From: Comamonadaceae bacterium
GTDB lineage: Bacteria > Pseudomonadota > Gammaproteobacteria > Burkholderiales > Burkholderiaceae_C
Direction of reading: 5' to 3'
NCBI GenBank assembly: GCA_004144865.1
Contig: SEAY01000011.1
Location: 1 to 51,381 of the forward strand
DNA: 51,381 bases
The first letter of the stretch is position 1, and every line of letters starts with the position of its first letter. The translations under genes and the position numbers were made by a program. This document shows positions 24,123 to 33,141 of this stretch, one piece after another. The notes beneath the pieces are model-generated. The model was not told the DNA's origin. It worked only from the letters and a program-made list of their open reading frames with translations, and made no database searches.

Positions 24123-25921
24123 CGACGCGGCGCGGCCCGCGGGCCCCCAGCCAGGAAGCCGCGCGGCACCCGCACCGGAATCTCCAGCAGGATCTGCGCC
24201 ATGCCCTTGCCGAGCGGATCGTTGCGCAGCGAGGCCATGCCACCGCCGTCCAGCGCCTCCGTGCACAGGAAATTCATGGCGTGGATGCCCGGCACGTCGA
24301 AGCGCGTGACCTGTCCGGCGACCAGGTGGCCCAGCCACTCCTTCACGCGCGCCTCGGTGAGCTGCGCGCGCAGCCACGGCAGCCACTCGGGCCGGCGCGC
24401 GATCACGCCGATGTTGGAGTGGTTGCCCTTGTCGCCGCTGCGCGCCCAGGCAAGCTGCACCAGGGGCACCTCCACCAGCTCGCCGGTGGGCATGGCGGCG
24501 TCCACCGCTGCAACCGCACCCGGCGGCGCTACCGGCGACTGACCCAGGGGCACGGCCACGCGCTGCACTTCGCCGTCGAGATGCACCTCGGGCACCAGCC
24601 TGGCCTTGTCGACGAGGAAGGCGAACTGGCGGATGGCCGGTGCCGGGCTGGGACGGCCGCCCGCCCCGGTCGTGCCGGGCGACCAGCTGGTGCCGGCCGG
24701 CGCGATCTCGCGCGCGAACAGCTCCAGCGCCTCCTTCTGCGGATGCATCACGGCGACTTGCAGCACGGCCTCGCGCACGGCGGCGGTACGCGCATGCGGC
24801 CCGTAGTTGCCGTGCTCCGAACCGAGCACCTCGAAATGCGTGCGGGTGTAGGGCAGCCAGCGCTTCTGCGCGAACAGCTCGCGGGTGCGCGCCAGGATCG
24901 CCTCGCCGGTGCGCTGCGCCTTGCGCACGGCGTCGATGCCGACGATGGTGAGCTGCCCCGTGCAGCGCCAGCCGTCCATGAACGTGGCCGACACCTTGTA
25001 CGCCGGCCCGGGCGGCAGCCCGTGCGCGCCGGTCACCTGCACGCGGTCGTCGCCCAGCGACTCGAGCCGCACCTCGGTGAAGTCGCAGGTCACGTCCGGC
25101 AGCAGGTAGCGCCGCGGATCGCCGATCTCGTACAGCATCTGTTCCGCCACCACCGCGGGGTTGACCAGGCCGCCGGTACCCTGCGGCTTGGTGACGACGA
25201 AGCTGCCGTCGGATTCGCATTCCACGACCGGATAGCCGATGTGCGGCCAGTCGGGCACCGCCTCCCAGTCGGTGTGCAGCCCGCCCGTGGCCTGGCAGCC
25301 GCACTCGATGACGTGGCCCGCGAGGCTGCCCTGCGCGAGGCGGTCGTAGTCGTCGCTGCCCCAGCCGAAGGCGTGCATCAGCGCGCCCAGCGTCACGGCG
25401 CTGTCCACGCAGCGGCCGGTGATCACCACGTCGGCACCGGCGTCCAGTGCCTGGCGGATCGGGAGGGCGCCCAGGTAGGCATTGGCGGTCAGCAGGCGTT
25501 CGGGCAGCGGCGCACCGCTCTGCATTTCCTGCACGCCCTGCTCGCGCAGTTCCGGCAACAGGGGCAGCACGTCGTCGCCGGTCACCACCGCCACCTTCAG
25601 GGCCACGCCCTGCTCGGCGCACAGGGCCTGCAGCGCCTGCGCGCAGGCCTGCGGGTTCACGCCGCCGGCATTGCTGATCACCCGGATGCGGCGCGCCGCC
25701 AGTTCGCGCAGGATGGACTTCATGGTGACGTCCACGAAGTCGGTCGCGTAACCGAGATGGGGATTCTTGGCGCGCGCCGCCGCGAGGATGGACATCGTGA
25801 GTTCGGCCAGGTAGTCGAACACGAGGAAATCCACGTTGCCGTGCGCCACCAGCTGCGGCGCGCCCACGCTGCTGTCGCCCCAGAAACCGGAGGCGCCACC
25901 GATGCGGATGGTGCGGGCCAT
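24119..25921 (-). CDS. AtuA family protein (DUF1446) with fused C-terminal domain
   Basis: 600 aa. It begins TIRIGGASGFWGDSSVGAPQ and has FVDVTMKSILRELAARRIRV, GADVVITGRCVDSAVTLGAL and GYPVVECESDG, as in AtuA of acyclic terpene (citronellol/geraniol) utilisation, whose exact reaction is not known. About 110 C-terminal residues starting PLVQLAWARSGDKGNHSNIG form a second domain that is often a separate small protein. ATG 25921 is preferred; a TTG two codons upstream is possible. No other atu genes are in the window, so a terpene role is only a family guess. It is divergent from the MCE operon. Confidence 0.82.
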   Translation of the reverse strand: MARTIRIGGASGFWGDSSVGAPQLVAHGNVDFLVFDYLAELTMSILAAARAKNPHLGYATDFVDVTMKSILRELAARRIRVISNAGGVNPQACAQALQALCAEQGVALKVAVVTGDDVLPLLPELREQGVQEMQSGAPLPERLLTANAYLGALPIRQALDAGADVVITGRCVDSAVTLGALMHAFGWGSDDYDRLAQGSLAGHVIECGCQATGGLHTDWEAVPDWPHIGYPVVECESDGSFVVTKPQGTGGLVNPAVVAEQMLYEIGDPRRYLLPDVTCDFTEVRLESLGDDRVQVTGAHGLPPGPAYKVSATFMDGWRCTGQLTIVGIDAVRKAQRTGEAILARTRELFAQKRWLPYTRTHFEVLGSEHGNYGPHARTAAVREAVLQVAVMHPQKEALELFAREIAPAGTSWSPGTTGAGGRPSPAPAIRQFAFLVDKARLVPEVHLDGEVQRVAVPLGQSPVAPPGAVAAVDAAMPTGELVEVPLVQLAWARSGDKGNHSNIGVIARRPEWLPWLRAQLTEARVKEWLGHLVAGQVTRFDVPGIHAMNFLCTEALDGGGMASLRNDPLGKGMAQILLEIPVRVPRGFLAGGPRAAPRR

Positions 25922-26050
25922 GCTCAAGTGCCGTCTTTCATGGGCGTCTCCTTCGCCCCGGTTATACCGCCCGGTCGAGCGCGGCCAGTTCTCCTACACG
26001 ACAGGACGAGGCTCTGCCATTAGCATGCACAGTTCCGCTCACCCGCACCC

Positions 26051-27166
26051 ATGACCGACGCCACGCCCCGCTTCGAACAAGCGACCGCGCCGAGCGGCCG
26101 CTCCGTGCGGCTGCTGGGGGAGTGGACGGCCGGCCAGTTCGCGCGGGCCGGCGTCGCGCGCAGGCTGGCGCGGACGCTCCCCATGGCGCCCAAGCAGACA
26201 TGGGACCTGCGCGACGCCACGCTGCTGGACCACCTGGGTGCCCAGCTCCTGTGGGACCACTGGGGCGGGCGCTGGCCCGAGAACGTCGAACTGCTGCCCG
26301 CGCACCGCGCCATCCTCGAGCGGGTGGCGCAGTTCACGCAGCAGCGTCCCCCGCGCCCGCGCGGCAATGCGTGGACCCTCTTCCTGGGCTTCGGCGCGGG
26401 CATCCTGCGTGCGCTCGGCCAGCTCAAGGGCTTCGTGCAGTTGATCGGCCTGCTCACGCTGGACCTGCGCGAACTGGCGCGCGCGCCGCACCACGGGCCG
26501 TGGCGCGACTTCTCCGGCCACCTGTACCGCATCGGCGCCACCGCGCTGCCGATCACGGCCCTCGTCGGCGGCCTCATCGGCGTGGTGATCGCCTATCTCA
26601 CCGCGCAGCAGCTGCGCCAGCTGGGCGCCGATGCCTACATCGTCGACGTCGTGGGCATCGCGCTGGTGCGCGAGCTCGGGCCCATGCTCGCGGCCATCCT
26701 CATCGCCGGCCGCTCCGGCTCCGCGATCACGGCGCAGATCGGCGTGATGCGCGTGACGGACGAACTCGACGCGATGCGCGTGATGGGCATCTCGCACACC
26801 TACCGCCTCGTGATGCCGCGCGCGATGGCGCTCAGCATCGCCATGCCGCTCATCTCCGGCTGGACCACCGTCGCCGGCCTGATCGGCGGCATGGTGGCCG
26901 CCGACCTGTCGCTGGGCATCAGCCCGATGTTCTTCATCCAGGCGCTGCCCGACGCGGTGAGCCTGCCGAACCTCGGCCTCGGGATGGCCAAGTCGGTGGT
27001 GTTCGGCATCCTCATCGCGCTGATCGGCTGCCACTTCGGCCTGCGCGTGCGGCCCGACACCCAGAGCCTCGGCGAGGGCACCACCAAGTCCGTGGTCACC
27101 GCGATCACGGTCGTGATCCTGGTCGATGCGCTGTTCGCCATCCTTTTCAACCACGTGGGGATGTGA
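26051..27166 (+). CDS. MlaE-type ABC permease with N-terminal STAS-like region
   Basis: 371 aa. Residues about 1-90 (RLLGEWTAGQFARAG, TWDLRDATLLDHLGAQLLWD) look like a STAS domain, the MlaB function fused to the permease. The remainder is MlaE: FSGHLYRIGATALPITALVG, QLRQLGADAYIVDVVGIALV, ELGPMLAAILIAGRSGSAIT and MRVTDELDAMRVMG, with about five membrane helices. Together with the next genes it should form an inner membrane complex moving phospholipid or other hydrophobic compounds. The start lies 129 bp from the divergent AtuA gene. Confidence 0.92.
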   Translation: MTDATPRFEQATAPSGRSVRLLGEWTAGQFARAGVARRLARTLPMAPKQTWDLRDATLLDHLGAQLLWDHWGGRWPENVELLPAHRAILERVAQFTQQRPPRPRGNAWTLFLGFGAGILRALGQLKGFVQLIGLLTLDLRELARAPHHGPWRDFSGHLYRIGATALPITALVGGLIGVVIAYLTAQQLRQLGADAYIVDVVGIALVRELGPMLAAILIAGRSGSAITAQIGVMRVTDELDAMRVMGISHTYRLVMPRAMALSIAMPLISGWTTVAGLIGGMVAADLSLGISPMFFIQALPDAVSLPNLGLGMAKSVVFGILIALIGCHFGLRVRPDTQSLGEGTTKSVVTAITVVILVDALFAILFNHVGM

Positions 27167-27960
27167 TGGACAACGACACGCCGACGGTGGAGATCCGCAA
27201 GCTGGTGTCGGCCTTCCACACGGGCGACCGCCGCATCGTGATCCACAAGGACCTCGACCTCACCGTGCAGCGCGGCGAGGTGCAGTCCATCGTCGGCGGA
27301 TCCGGTTCGGGCAAGACGGTGCTGCTGCGCCAGATCCTCGGCCTGGAGCGGCCGGCCGCCGGCGAGATCCGCATCATGGGCCAGCCGATGCAGGCGCTGT
27401 CGCGCCGCGGCGCTTCCAGCCGCGTCGGCATGCTGTTCCAGCACGGCGCGCTGTTCTCCGCCTTCACGGTGCTGGAGAACATCGCCTTTCCGCTGCGCGA
27501 ACTCAAGACGCTGCCCGCGCGGCTGATCGAGGAAGCCGCGATGGTCAAGCTGCAGATGGTGGGCCTCAAGCCCGCCGACGCCGACAAGATGCCGGCGGCG
27601 CTGTCGGGCGGCATGATCAAGCGCGCGGCGCTCGCGCGGGCGCTGGTGATGGATCCGCCCTTGCTGCTGCTGGACGAGCCCACCGCAGGTCTGGACCCGG
27701 AGAGTTCCGACGGCTTCGTCAACCTGCTGCGCTCGCTGCACCGCGAACTCGCGCTCACGGTCATCATGGTCACGCACGACCTCGACACGCTGTTCGAGCT
27801 GTCCACGCGCATCGCGGTGCTGGCCGACCAGCGCGTGATCGTCAACGGCAAGCCCAAGGAGGTGATCGCCTTCCGCCATCCCTTCGTCGAGCAATTCTTC
27901 CTGGGCGAGCGCGGGCAGCGCGCGATGGAGTTGCTGCGCGAGTACCCGTTCGCCATCTGA
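27166..27960 (+). CDS. MlaF-type ABC ATPase of the MCE transporter
   Basis: 264 aa with Walker A GGSGSGKT, Q-loop LFQHGALFSAFT, signature LSGGMIKRAALARAL, Walker B LLLLDEPTAGLDP and H-loop VTHDLDT. The Gly-Gly-Met-Ile-Lys-Arg signature is typical of MlaF. The start ATG overlaps the permease stop by one base (TGATG), giving tight coupling. The Cys-less C-terminal extension ending GERGQRAMELLREYPFAI contacts MlaB in homologues. Confidence 0.94.
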   Translation: MDNDTPTVEIRKLVSAFHTGDRRIVIHKDLDLTVQRGEVQSIVGGSGSGKTVLLRQILGLERPAAGEIRIMGQPMQALSRRGASSRVGMLFQHGALFSAFTVLENIAFPLRELKTLPARLIEEAAMVKLQMVGLKPADADKMPAALSGGMIKRAALARALVMDPPLLLLDEPTAGLDPESSDGFVNLLRSLHRELALTVIMVTHDLDTLFELSTRIAVLADQRVIVNGKPKEVIAFRHPFVEQFFLGERGQRAMELLREYPFAI

Positions 27961-27984
27961 GCGCCATGAAAGGTTGAATACACC

Positions 27985-28941
27985 ATGGAAAACAAGGCCC
28001 ACGCCCTCGCCGCCGGCATCTTCGTGGCCCTGATGTCCGCGCTGGTGCTGGCCCTCTCCGCCTGGCTCACGCGCGACACCGGCATCCGCGACACCTACGA
28101 GATCTCCACCCGGGAAACCGTCACCGGCCTGCAGTCGCAGGCGCCGGTGCGCTTCCGCGGCGTGGACGTGGGCAAGGTGTCCAGCGTCGGCTTCGATCCC
28201 AAGGCCACGGGCAACGTGCTGGTGCGCATGGAGATCGACCGCGACGCGCCCGTCACGCGCGGGACCTTCGCCACGCTCAGCTACCAGGGCGTGACGGGCC
28301 TCGCCTTCATCCAGCTCGCCGACGAGGGCAAGCCGGCCCCGCGGCTGGTGCCCGACGACGAAGTGCCGCCGCGCATCCCGCTGCGCCCCGGCCTGCTGGC
28401 GCGGCTGGAGGAGCGCGGCGAGATCATCCTCGACCGCGTGGAGGAAGTCGCCGTGCGCGTGAACCAGGTGCTGGGCGACGACAACCAGAAGCGCATCGCC
28501 TCCGCGCTGGAGAACATCGCGCAGGCGGCGGACGGCACCAACCGTCTGGCCGCGCGGCTGGACAACACGGTGCAGCGCCGGGTCGATCCCGCCCTGGGCG
28601 AGCTGACCGTCACCATGCGCAACCTGCAGGGCGCGGCGGACCGGGTGGGCACCGCCGCCACCGACATCAGCACGGTCGCGCAGAAAATCAATGCCAAGGG
28701 CGGTCCGCTGGACCGCGTGAGCGAAGGCACGGACGCGCTCGCGCAGGCCGTGGAGACGGTGAGCGTCAGCACCCTGCCGCGCTTGAACCGGGTGGCCGAA
28801 CAGACCACGCAGACCATGCGCACGCTGGACCGCGCCATCAACGAACTGACGGAGAACCCGCAGATGCTGATCTACGGACAGGGCACGCCGCGTCCCGGCC
28901 CCGGCGAACCGGGCTTCGCGGCCCCGGGAGCGCGCCGATGA
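27985..28941 (+). CDS. MCE domain (MlaD-like) protein
   Basis: 318 aa. One N-terminal helix (about residues 7-28, ALAAGIFVALMSALVLALSA) anchors it in the inner membrane. The MCE domain spans about 38-120 (VTGLQSQAPVRFRGVDVGKV, VTRGTFATLSYQGVTGLAFI). Residues about 140-295 are helical and coiled-coil-like, longer than E. coli MlaD (about 180 aa), as in MCE proteins that form needle-like hexameric tunnels. The start has a weak AAGG site 11 bp upstream. It overlaps the lipoprotein gene by 4 nt. Confidence 0.92.
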   Translation: MENKAHALAAGIFVALMSALVLALSAWLTRDTGIRDTYEISTRETVTGLQSQAPVRFRGVDVGKVSSVGFDPKATGNVLVRMEIDRDAPVTRGTFATLSYQGVTGLAFIQLADEGKPAPRLVPDDEVPPRIPLRPGLLARLEERGEIILDRVEEVAVRVNQVLGDDNQKRIASALENIAQAADGTNRLAARLDNTVQRRVDPALGELTVTMRNLQGAADRVGTAATDISTVAQKINAKGGPLDRVSEGTDALAQAVETVSVSTLPRLNRVAEQTTQTMRTLDRAINELTENPQMLIYGQGTPRPGPGEPGFAAPGARR

Positions 28942-29573
28942 AGCGCCTGCTGCTTCCGCTGATGCTGGCCGCGTTGCTGGCCGCGTTGCTGGCCGGCTGC
29001 AAGGCGCTGCCCGACAAGCCGGTGCAGGAGGTGATGTACGACTTCGGTCCGGCGCCGGCCGTGCCGCTGGCGCCAGGCACGCCGGAGCGTCCGCCGCTGC
29101 TGCTGTCGGACGTGCAGGTGGGCGTCGCGCTCGAAGGCGCCGGCATGCTCTATCGCCTCGCCTATGAAGACCCGCACCAGTTGCGCCCCTATGCCTTCGC
29201 GCGCTGGAGTTCGCCGCCGGGCGAGCTGGTGCACCAGAGGCTGCGCGACGTTCTCGGCCGCGACCGCGCGGTGCTGGACCCGCGGTCGGCATCGACGCTC
29301 ACGCGCCGCGGCGGCGTGGCGCCGCCCGTGCTGCGGCTGGAACTGGACGAGTTCAGCCAGGTGTTCGCGTCGGCGGGGCAAAGCGAAGGCGTGCTGCGCC
29401 TGCGCGTGACGCTCCTGGAGAGCACGCCGGGCGGCGAGAAGCTGGTCGCGCAGCGCCGCTTCGAGGCGCGCCGTCCCGCCCCCAGCGCGGATGCCGCCGG
29501 CGGCGTGCGGGCGCTGGCCGCGGCCACCGAGGCGGTGGCGGTCGATATCGCCGCGTGGCTGCGCGAGCGTTGA
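28938..29573 (+). CDS. ABC-type transport auxiliary lipoprotein (PqiC/ABC_trans_aux-like)
   Basis: 211 aa. Signal peptide [20 protein letters not shown] ends at the lipobox LLAGC (Cys21); the leucine/alanine repeat [10 protein letters not shown] is encoded by a 12 bp tandem repeat near 28963-28990. The mature part ([40 protein letters not shown]) matches auxiliary lipoproteins of MCE systems, probably linking the MCE tunnel to the outer membrane in place of an MlaA/MlaC pair, neither of which is present. Last MCE component before the cNMP-binding gene. Confidence 0.88.
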   Translation: MKRLLLPLMLAALLAALLAGCKALPDKPVQEVMYDFGPAPAVPLAPGTPERPPLLLSDVQVGVALEGAGMLYRLAYEDPHQLRPYAFARWSSPPGELVHQRLRDVLGRDRAVLDPRSASTLTRRGGVAPPVLRLELDEFSQVFASAGQSEGVLRLRVTLLESTPGGEKLVAQRRFEARRPAPSADAAGGVRALAAATEAVAVDIAAWLRER

Positions 29574-30127
29574 TGCCCACCTCGGCCCTCCAGGAGCAGA
29601 TGCGCGGCGCCGGGCTGGAGGTGCTGGGCTTCTGCGAGCGCCTGTCGCAGTGGCCGGGGCTGATGCAGGACAGCACGCTGCTGCAGGATTTCCGTGCCGA
29701 GGAGGTCGACGTGGTGGGTTCGCTGATGCTGCACGTTCGCGCGCAGCCCGGGCAGATCCTGATCAAGGAAGGCGACGTCGACGACTGGATGATGCTGCTG
29801 CTGCGCGGCACCGTGGACGTGGGCAAGCGCCTCGGTCCCGATGCGGAGCCGGAGGTGCGCGGCGACAACACGCGCCTGGCCGTGCTGCGCACCGGCAGCG
29901 TGCTGGGCGAGATGTCGATGTTCGACGGCGAGCCGCGCTATGCGAGCTGCTGGGCGCTGAGCGAAGTCGAGGCTGCCGTGCTGGACAAGGCTGCCGTCGG
30001 GCGGCTGATCCACGCGCGACCGGAAATCGGCGCGAAACTGCTGGTGAAGCTCACGCAGCTGCTGGCCCAGCGCCTTCGCAACACCAGCAGCCAGCTGGTG
30101 AAGGCGCTGCGGCGGCACGCCGAATAG
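29573..30127 (+). CDS. Cyclic nucleotide-binding domain protein
   Basis: 184 aa. The cNMP-binding beta-roll runs about residues 45-150: [31 protein letters not shown], and [20 protein letters not shown], the phosphate-binding cassette with Glu and Arg ([11 protein letters not shown]). A helical tail ([20 protein letters not shown]) follows; no helix-turn-helix or catalytic domain is visible, so it is not a CRP-type regulator. ATG 29573 overlaps the lipoprotein stop by one base (TGATG). It may act as a cytosolic sensor or stabilising subunit of the transporter; that is an inference. Confidence 0.85.
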   Translation: MPTSALQEQMRGAGLEVLGFCERLSQWPGLMQDSTLLQDFRAEEVDVVGSLMLHVRAQPGQILIKEGDVDDWMMLLLRGTVDVGKRLGPDAEPEVRGDNTRLAVLRTGSVLGEMSMFDGEPRYASCWALSEVEAAVLDKAAVGRLIHARPEIGAKLLVKLTQLLAQRLRNTSSQLVKALRRHAE

Positions 30128-30150
30128 CCGCCAACGCGAAGGAGACTCCC

Positions 30151-31128
30151 ATGTTCCAGGCCCTGGTCCTCGAGAAGGACCCCGAATTCCGCGCCGCCGT
30201 GCGCGAAGTCGACGACAGCTTCCTGCCCGACGGCGACGTGACGGTTGCCATCGAATACTCGACGCTCAACTACAAGGACGGCCTCGCCATCACCAACAAG
30301 TCGCCCGTGGTGCGCAGCTGGCCGATGGTCGCGGGCATCGACGGCTCGGGCACCGTGCTGGAAAGCCGTGCATCCGCCTGGAAGCCGGGGGATGCCGTGG
30401 TGCTGAACGGCTTTGGCGTCGGTGAGACGCACAAGGGCTGCCTCGCCGCCAAGGCGCGGCTGAAGGGCGAGTGGCTGGTGCGCCGGCCGGCGGCATTCAC
30501 CGCCAGGCAGGCCATGGCGATCGGCACGGCCGGCTACACCGCGATGCTGTGCGTGCTGGCGCTGGAGCGGCATGGCCTCAAGCCCGGCGCGGGCGAGGTG
30601 CTGGTGACGGGCGCCACCGGCGGCGTGGGTTCCGTGGCGGTGGCGCTGCTGGCCAGGCTCGGGCACCAAGTGGTCGCCGCGACCGGCAAGGCGGCCGAGG
30701 CGGACTACCTGCGCAAGCTGGGTGCGGCCAACGTCATCGACCGCGCCGAGCTGGCCACGCCCGGCAAGCCCTTGCAGAAGGAGCGCTGGGCCGGCGTGGT
30801 GGACGCGCTGGGCAGCCATACGCTCGCCAACGCCTGCGCGCAGACGCGCTACGGTGGCGCCGTGGCGGCCTGCGGCCTCGCGCAGGGCATGGACCTTCCT
30901 TCCTCCGTGGCGCCTTTCATCCTGCGTGGCATCTCGCTGCTGGGCATCGACAGCGTGATGGCGCCGATGGCGTCGCGCGAGCAAGCCTGGGCGCGGCTCG
31001 CGCGGGACCTCGATCCCCAGCTGCTGGAGACGATGACGACGGAGATCCCCTTGTCCGGTGCGATCGAGGCCGCGCAGAAGCTGATGGCGGGGCAGGTGCG
31101 CGGCCGGATCGTCGTCAGGACGATCTAG
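30151..31128 (+). CDS. acuI: Acrylyl-CoA reductase (NADPH), AcuI/YhdH family
   Basis: 325 aa medium-chain dehydrogenase without zinc ligands. NADPH site: [20 protein letters not shown]. Other AcuI/YhdH markers are [39 protein letters not shown] (here [20 protein letters not shown]) and [12 protein letters not shown]. The enzyme reduces acryloyl-CoA to propionyl-CoA and may detoxify acrylate in DMSP or 3-hydroxypropionate metabolism. GGAGAC precedes ATG 30151. It follows the cNMP gene by 23 bp in the same direction and overlaps ribB by 14 nt at its 3' end. Confidence 0.92.
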   Translation: MFQALVLEKDPEFRAAVREVDDSFLPDGDVTVAIEYSTLNYKDGLAITNKSPVVRSWPMVAGIDGSGTVLESRASAWKPGDAVVLNGFGVGETHKGCLAAKARLKGEWLVRRPAAFTARQAMAIGTAGYTAMLCVLALERHGLKPGAGEVLVTGATGGVGSVAVALLARLGHQVVAATGKAAEADYLRKLGAANVIDRAELATPGKPLQKERWAGVVDALGSHTLANACAQTRYGGAVAACGLAQGMDLPSSVAPFILRGISLLGIDSVMAPMASREQAWARLARDLDPQLLETMTTEIPLSGAIEAAQKLMAGQVRGRIVVRTI

Positions 31129-31762
31129 TTTCGCGGTAGCTCCGGATCGCTTCCACGGTCGTGCACAGTAGGCCGTGTCGCTCCGCGAACTCCGCGACCT
31201 GGCTGCCGCGCGCCATGCTCCCGTCCGGATTCATCAGTTCGCACAGCACGCCCGACGGATCGCAGCCGGCGAGCTCCGCCAGGTCCACGGCCGCCTCGGT
31301 GTGCCCGCGCCGCTCCAGCACGCCGCCGGGCTTGGCGATCAGTGGGAACACGTGCCCGGGGCTCACGATCTCGCTGCGCTCCAGCGTCGAGCGCAGCGCG
31401 CACTGGATGGTCTGCACGCGGTCGCCAGCCGACACGCCGGTGCTCACGCCGAACGCCGCCTCGATCGACTGCGTGAAGGCCGTCGCATGCCGCGAGCGGT
31501 TCACTTCGACCATGGGTCGCAGCTTGAGCGCGCTGGCGCGGTCCGGCCGGATGCACAGGCAGACGATGCCGCTGCCTTCGCGGATCAGCATCGCCATCGT
31601 CTGCGGCGTGATGCGGTCGGCCGCGACGATGAGGTCGGCCTCGTTCTCGCGGTCCTCGTCGTCGAGGACCAGCACGGGCCGGCCCGCGGCGATCTCGGCC
31701 AGGATCTCGGGCAGGGGGCTGAAGGCGACGGCGCCTTCGGCAAGGGGAGTGGCAAGGGACAT
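31115..31762 (-). CDS. ribB: 3,4-dihydroxy-2-butanone 4-phosphate synthase
   Basis: 215 aa. It makes the four-carbon precursor of riboflavin from ribulose 5-phosphate. The acidic loop [28 protein letters not shown], and [16 protein letters not shown] (catalytic His) are diagnostic. It is monofunctional; no GTP cyclohydrolase II half follows. ATG 31762 was chosen because GGAGCG lies 5 bp upstream; an earlier in-frame ATG at 31786 is inside the leader. Its expression should respond to FMN through the riboswitch at 31868-32009. Confidence 0.96.
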   Translation of the reverse strand: MSLATPLAEGAVAFSPLPEILAEIAAGRPVLVLDDEDRENEADLIVAADRITPQTMAMLIREGSGIVCLCIRPDRASALKLRPMVEVNRSRHATAFTQSIEAAFGVSTGVSAGDRVQTIQCALRSTLERSEIVSPGHVFPLIAKPGGVLERRGHTEAAVDLAELAGCDPSGVLCELMNPDGSMARGSQVAEFAERHGLLCTTVEAIRSYRETRSS

Positions 31763-31867
31763 GAAACGCTCCTGTCGGATGAACAAAAACGCCTCAAGGC
31801 TGCAAGGAATGCGCGGCCCGCACCGTCGCCGGCGCGCGCACGCTTCGCCTCCCGCGGGGGAGGCGAA
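31763..31867 (-). promoter_or_regulatory. Expression platform between the FMN riboswitch and ribB
   Basis: Directly after the aptamer a perfect 10 bp hairpin TTCGCCTCCC/GGGAGGCGAA (31844-31867) forms on either strand. Nearer to ribB, a short stem GCCT/AGGC (in GCAGCCTTGAGGC) is followed by GTTTTTG, a weak terminator-like signal. The ribosome binding site GGAGCG (31767-31772) is unobstructed in this drawing. Control could be by termination or by hiding the start region; the sequence alone does not decide. Confidence 0.45.
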
Positions 31868-32009
31868 TCTTCTTCCATCCGGACTGTGACCGTCGGCCCG
31901 AGCATCTGACTCGGTCTGCTGACCCCCGGCCGCGAAGGACCGGGGCGCTCGCGGGCTCGCGGCTCGCGCCGCCTACCGCCGGTGGGGAATTCCACCCCGC
32001 CCTGAAGAC
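31868..32009 (-). ncRNA. FMN riboswitch (RFN element)
   Basis: On the minus strand the conserved aptamer parts are in order: 5' GTCTTCAGGGCGGGGTG, then AATTCCCCACCGGCGGTA, the P-arm, GGTCAGCAGACCGAGTC, GATGCTCGGGCCGACGGTCA, and the 3' GTCCGGATGGAAGAAGA that closes helix P1. It sits 105 bp upstream of ribB and turns it down when FMN is abundant. Confidence 0.96.
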
Positions 32010-32116
32010 CCGCGCATCTTAGGATGAAGAAAAAGTCCCTGCTCGCGGCCGAGTCACGTGCGCGCCAGCAACACCGTGCGTGCGGCGCGGCAGCCAGCCC
32101 CTATAGTCGTCGTTCC

Positions 32117-33052
32117 ATGCCGGTGAGCCCGCCCTTACGCAAGCGCAACCTCTTCACGCGCCATGCGCAGGTGGCGCAGTGGCGCATCTCGCGGCTCGAT
32201 CCCGGCACTCAGGCGATCCTGTGGTCCATGTCGGCCGGCTTCCTGTTCGTGGTGCTCAACTCCATCATGCGCGGGCTGGCCATCGCGCTGGACCCCTTCC
32301 AGACGCAGTTCCTGCGTTACGTGATGGGGCTGGCCGTGATGCTGCCGCTGGTGATGCGCGGCGGCTTCGCGGCCTACCGCCCGAGGAACGTGGCGGGCCA
32401 GTTCTCTCGCGGAGCCGTGCACACGCTGGGGCTGGTGCTCTGGTTCACCGCCATCCCGCACATCACGATCGCCGACACGACCGCCATCGGCTTCACCGGC
32501 CCGATCTTCATCATGCTGGGCGCGGTGCTGGTGTTCAAGGAGCCGATGCGCTGGGAGCGCTGGCTGGCCGCGGCGATCGGCTTCGCGGGCGTGCTGATCG
32601 TCGTGGGCCCCAAGCTCTCGGGCGGCGCCGGCTGGTACACGCTGGTCATGCTCGCGTCCTCGCCGGTGTTCGCCGCCTCGTTCCTGATCACCAAGGCGCT
32701 CACGCGCTACGAACGGCCGGAGGTGATCGTCGTGTGGCAGTCGATCACGGTCACGCTCTGCAGCCTGCCGCTCGCACTGCTGCACTGGCAGATGCCGGGG
32801 CCTGGGCAGTGGGTGCTGTTCCTGCTGTGCGGCATCCTGGGCAGCGCGGGGCACTACTGCCTGACGCGCTCGTATGCGGTGGCGGACATCTCCGCCACGC
32901 AATCGGTGAAGTTCCTGGACCTCGTGTGGGCCACGCTCATCGGCTGGCTGGCGTTCGGCGATGCGCCGAGCAACTCCACGATCATCGGCGGCGTGGTGAT
33001 CTGCGCGGCCACGATCTGGATCGCGCGGCGGGAGTCGCGGGGGCCTCGGTAG
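32117..33052 (+). CDS. EamA/DMT family transporter
   Basis: 311 aa with ten hydrophobic helices in two EamA repeats. The first repeat is about residues 35-155 (MSAGFLFVVLNSIMRGLAIA, FGTGPIF-like IGFTGPIFIMLGAV) and the second about 170-300 (YTLVMLASSPVFAASFLITK, ISATQSVKFLDLVWATLIGW). DMT proteins usually export amino acids or other metabolites. ATG 32117 was chosen; the frame is open from 32024 but that would lie in the riboswitch leader region. No neighbouring gene hints at the substrate. Confidence 0.87.
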   Translation: MPVSPPLRKRNLFTRHAQVAQWRISRLDPGTQAILWSMSAGFLFVVLNSIMRGLAIALDPFQTQFLRYVMGLAVMLPLVMRGGFAAYRPRNVAGQFSRGAVHTLGLVLWFTAIPHITIADTTAIGFTGPIFIMLGAVLVFKEPMRWERWLAAAIGFAGVLIVVGPKLSGGAGWYTLVMLASSPVFAASFLITKALTRYERPEVIVVWQSITVTLCSLPLALLHWQMPGPGQWVLFLLCGILGSAGHYCLTRSYAVADISATQSVKFLDLVWATLIGWLAFGDAPSNSTIIGGVVICAATIWIARRESRGPR

Positions 33053-33141
33053 CACAGCGTCGAACGGCGCGATCGCGCTGGGGGCGCCTTCGAGCCGATA
33101 CTTCCGGTAGCCTCCGCTTCCTGCATCGGAAAGGAACACGG

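Noticed and set aside
22703..26023. Very long open frame (about 1100 codons) on the plus strand
   Set aside because: It runs antisense or out of frame across mmsA, LysR and AtuA, has Arg/Ala/His-rich composition and no domain. It is a shadow caused by high GC third positions.
26800..29292. 830-codon minus-strand frame opposite the MCE operon
   Set aside because: Composition rich in Arg, His and Ala with no motifs; the plus strand carries four clear genes.
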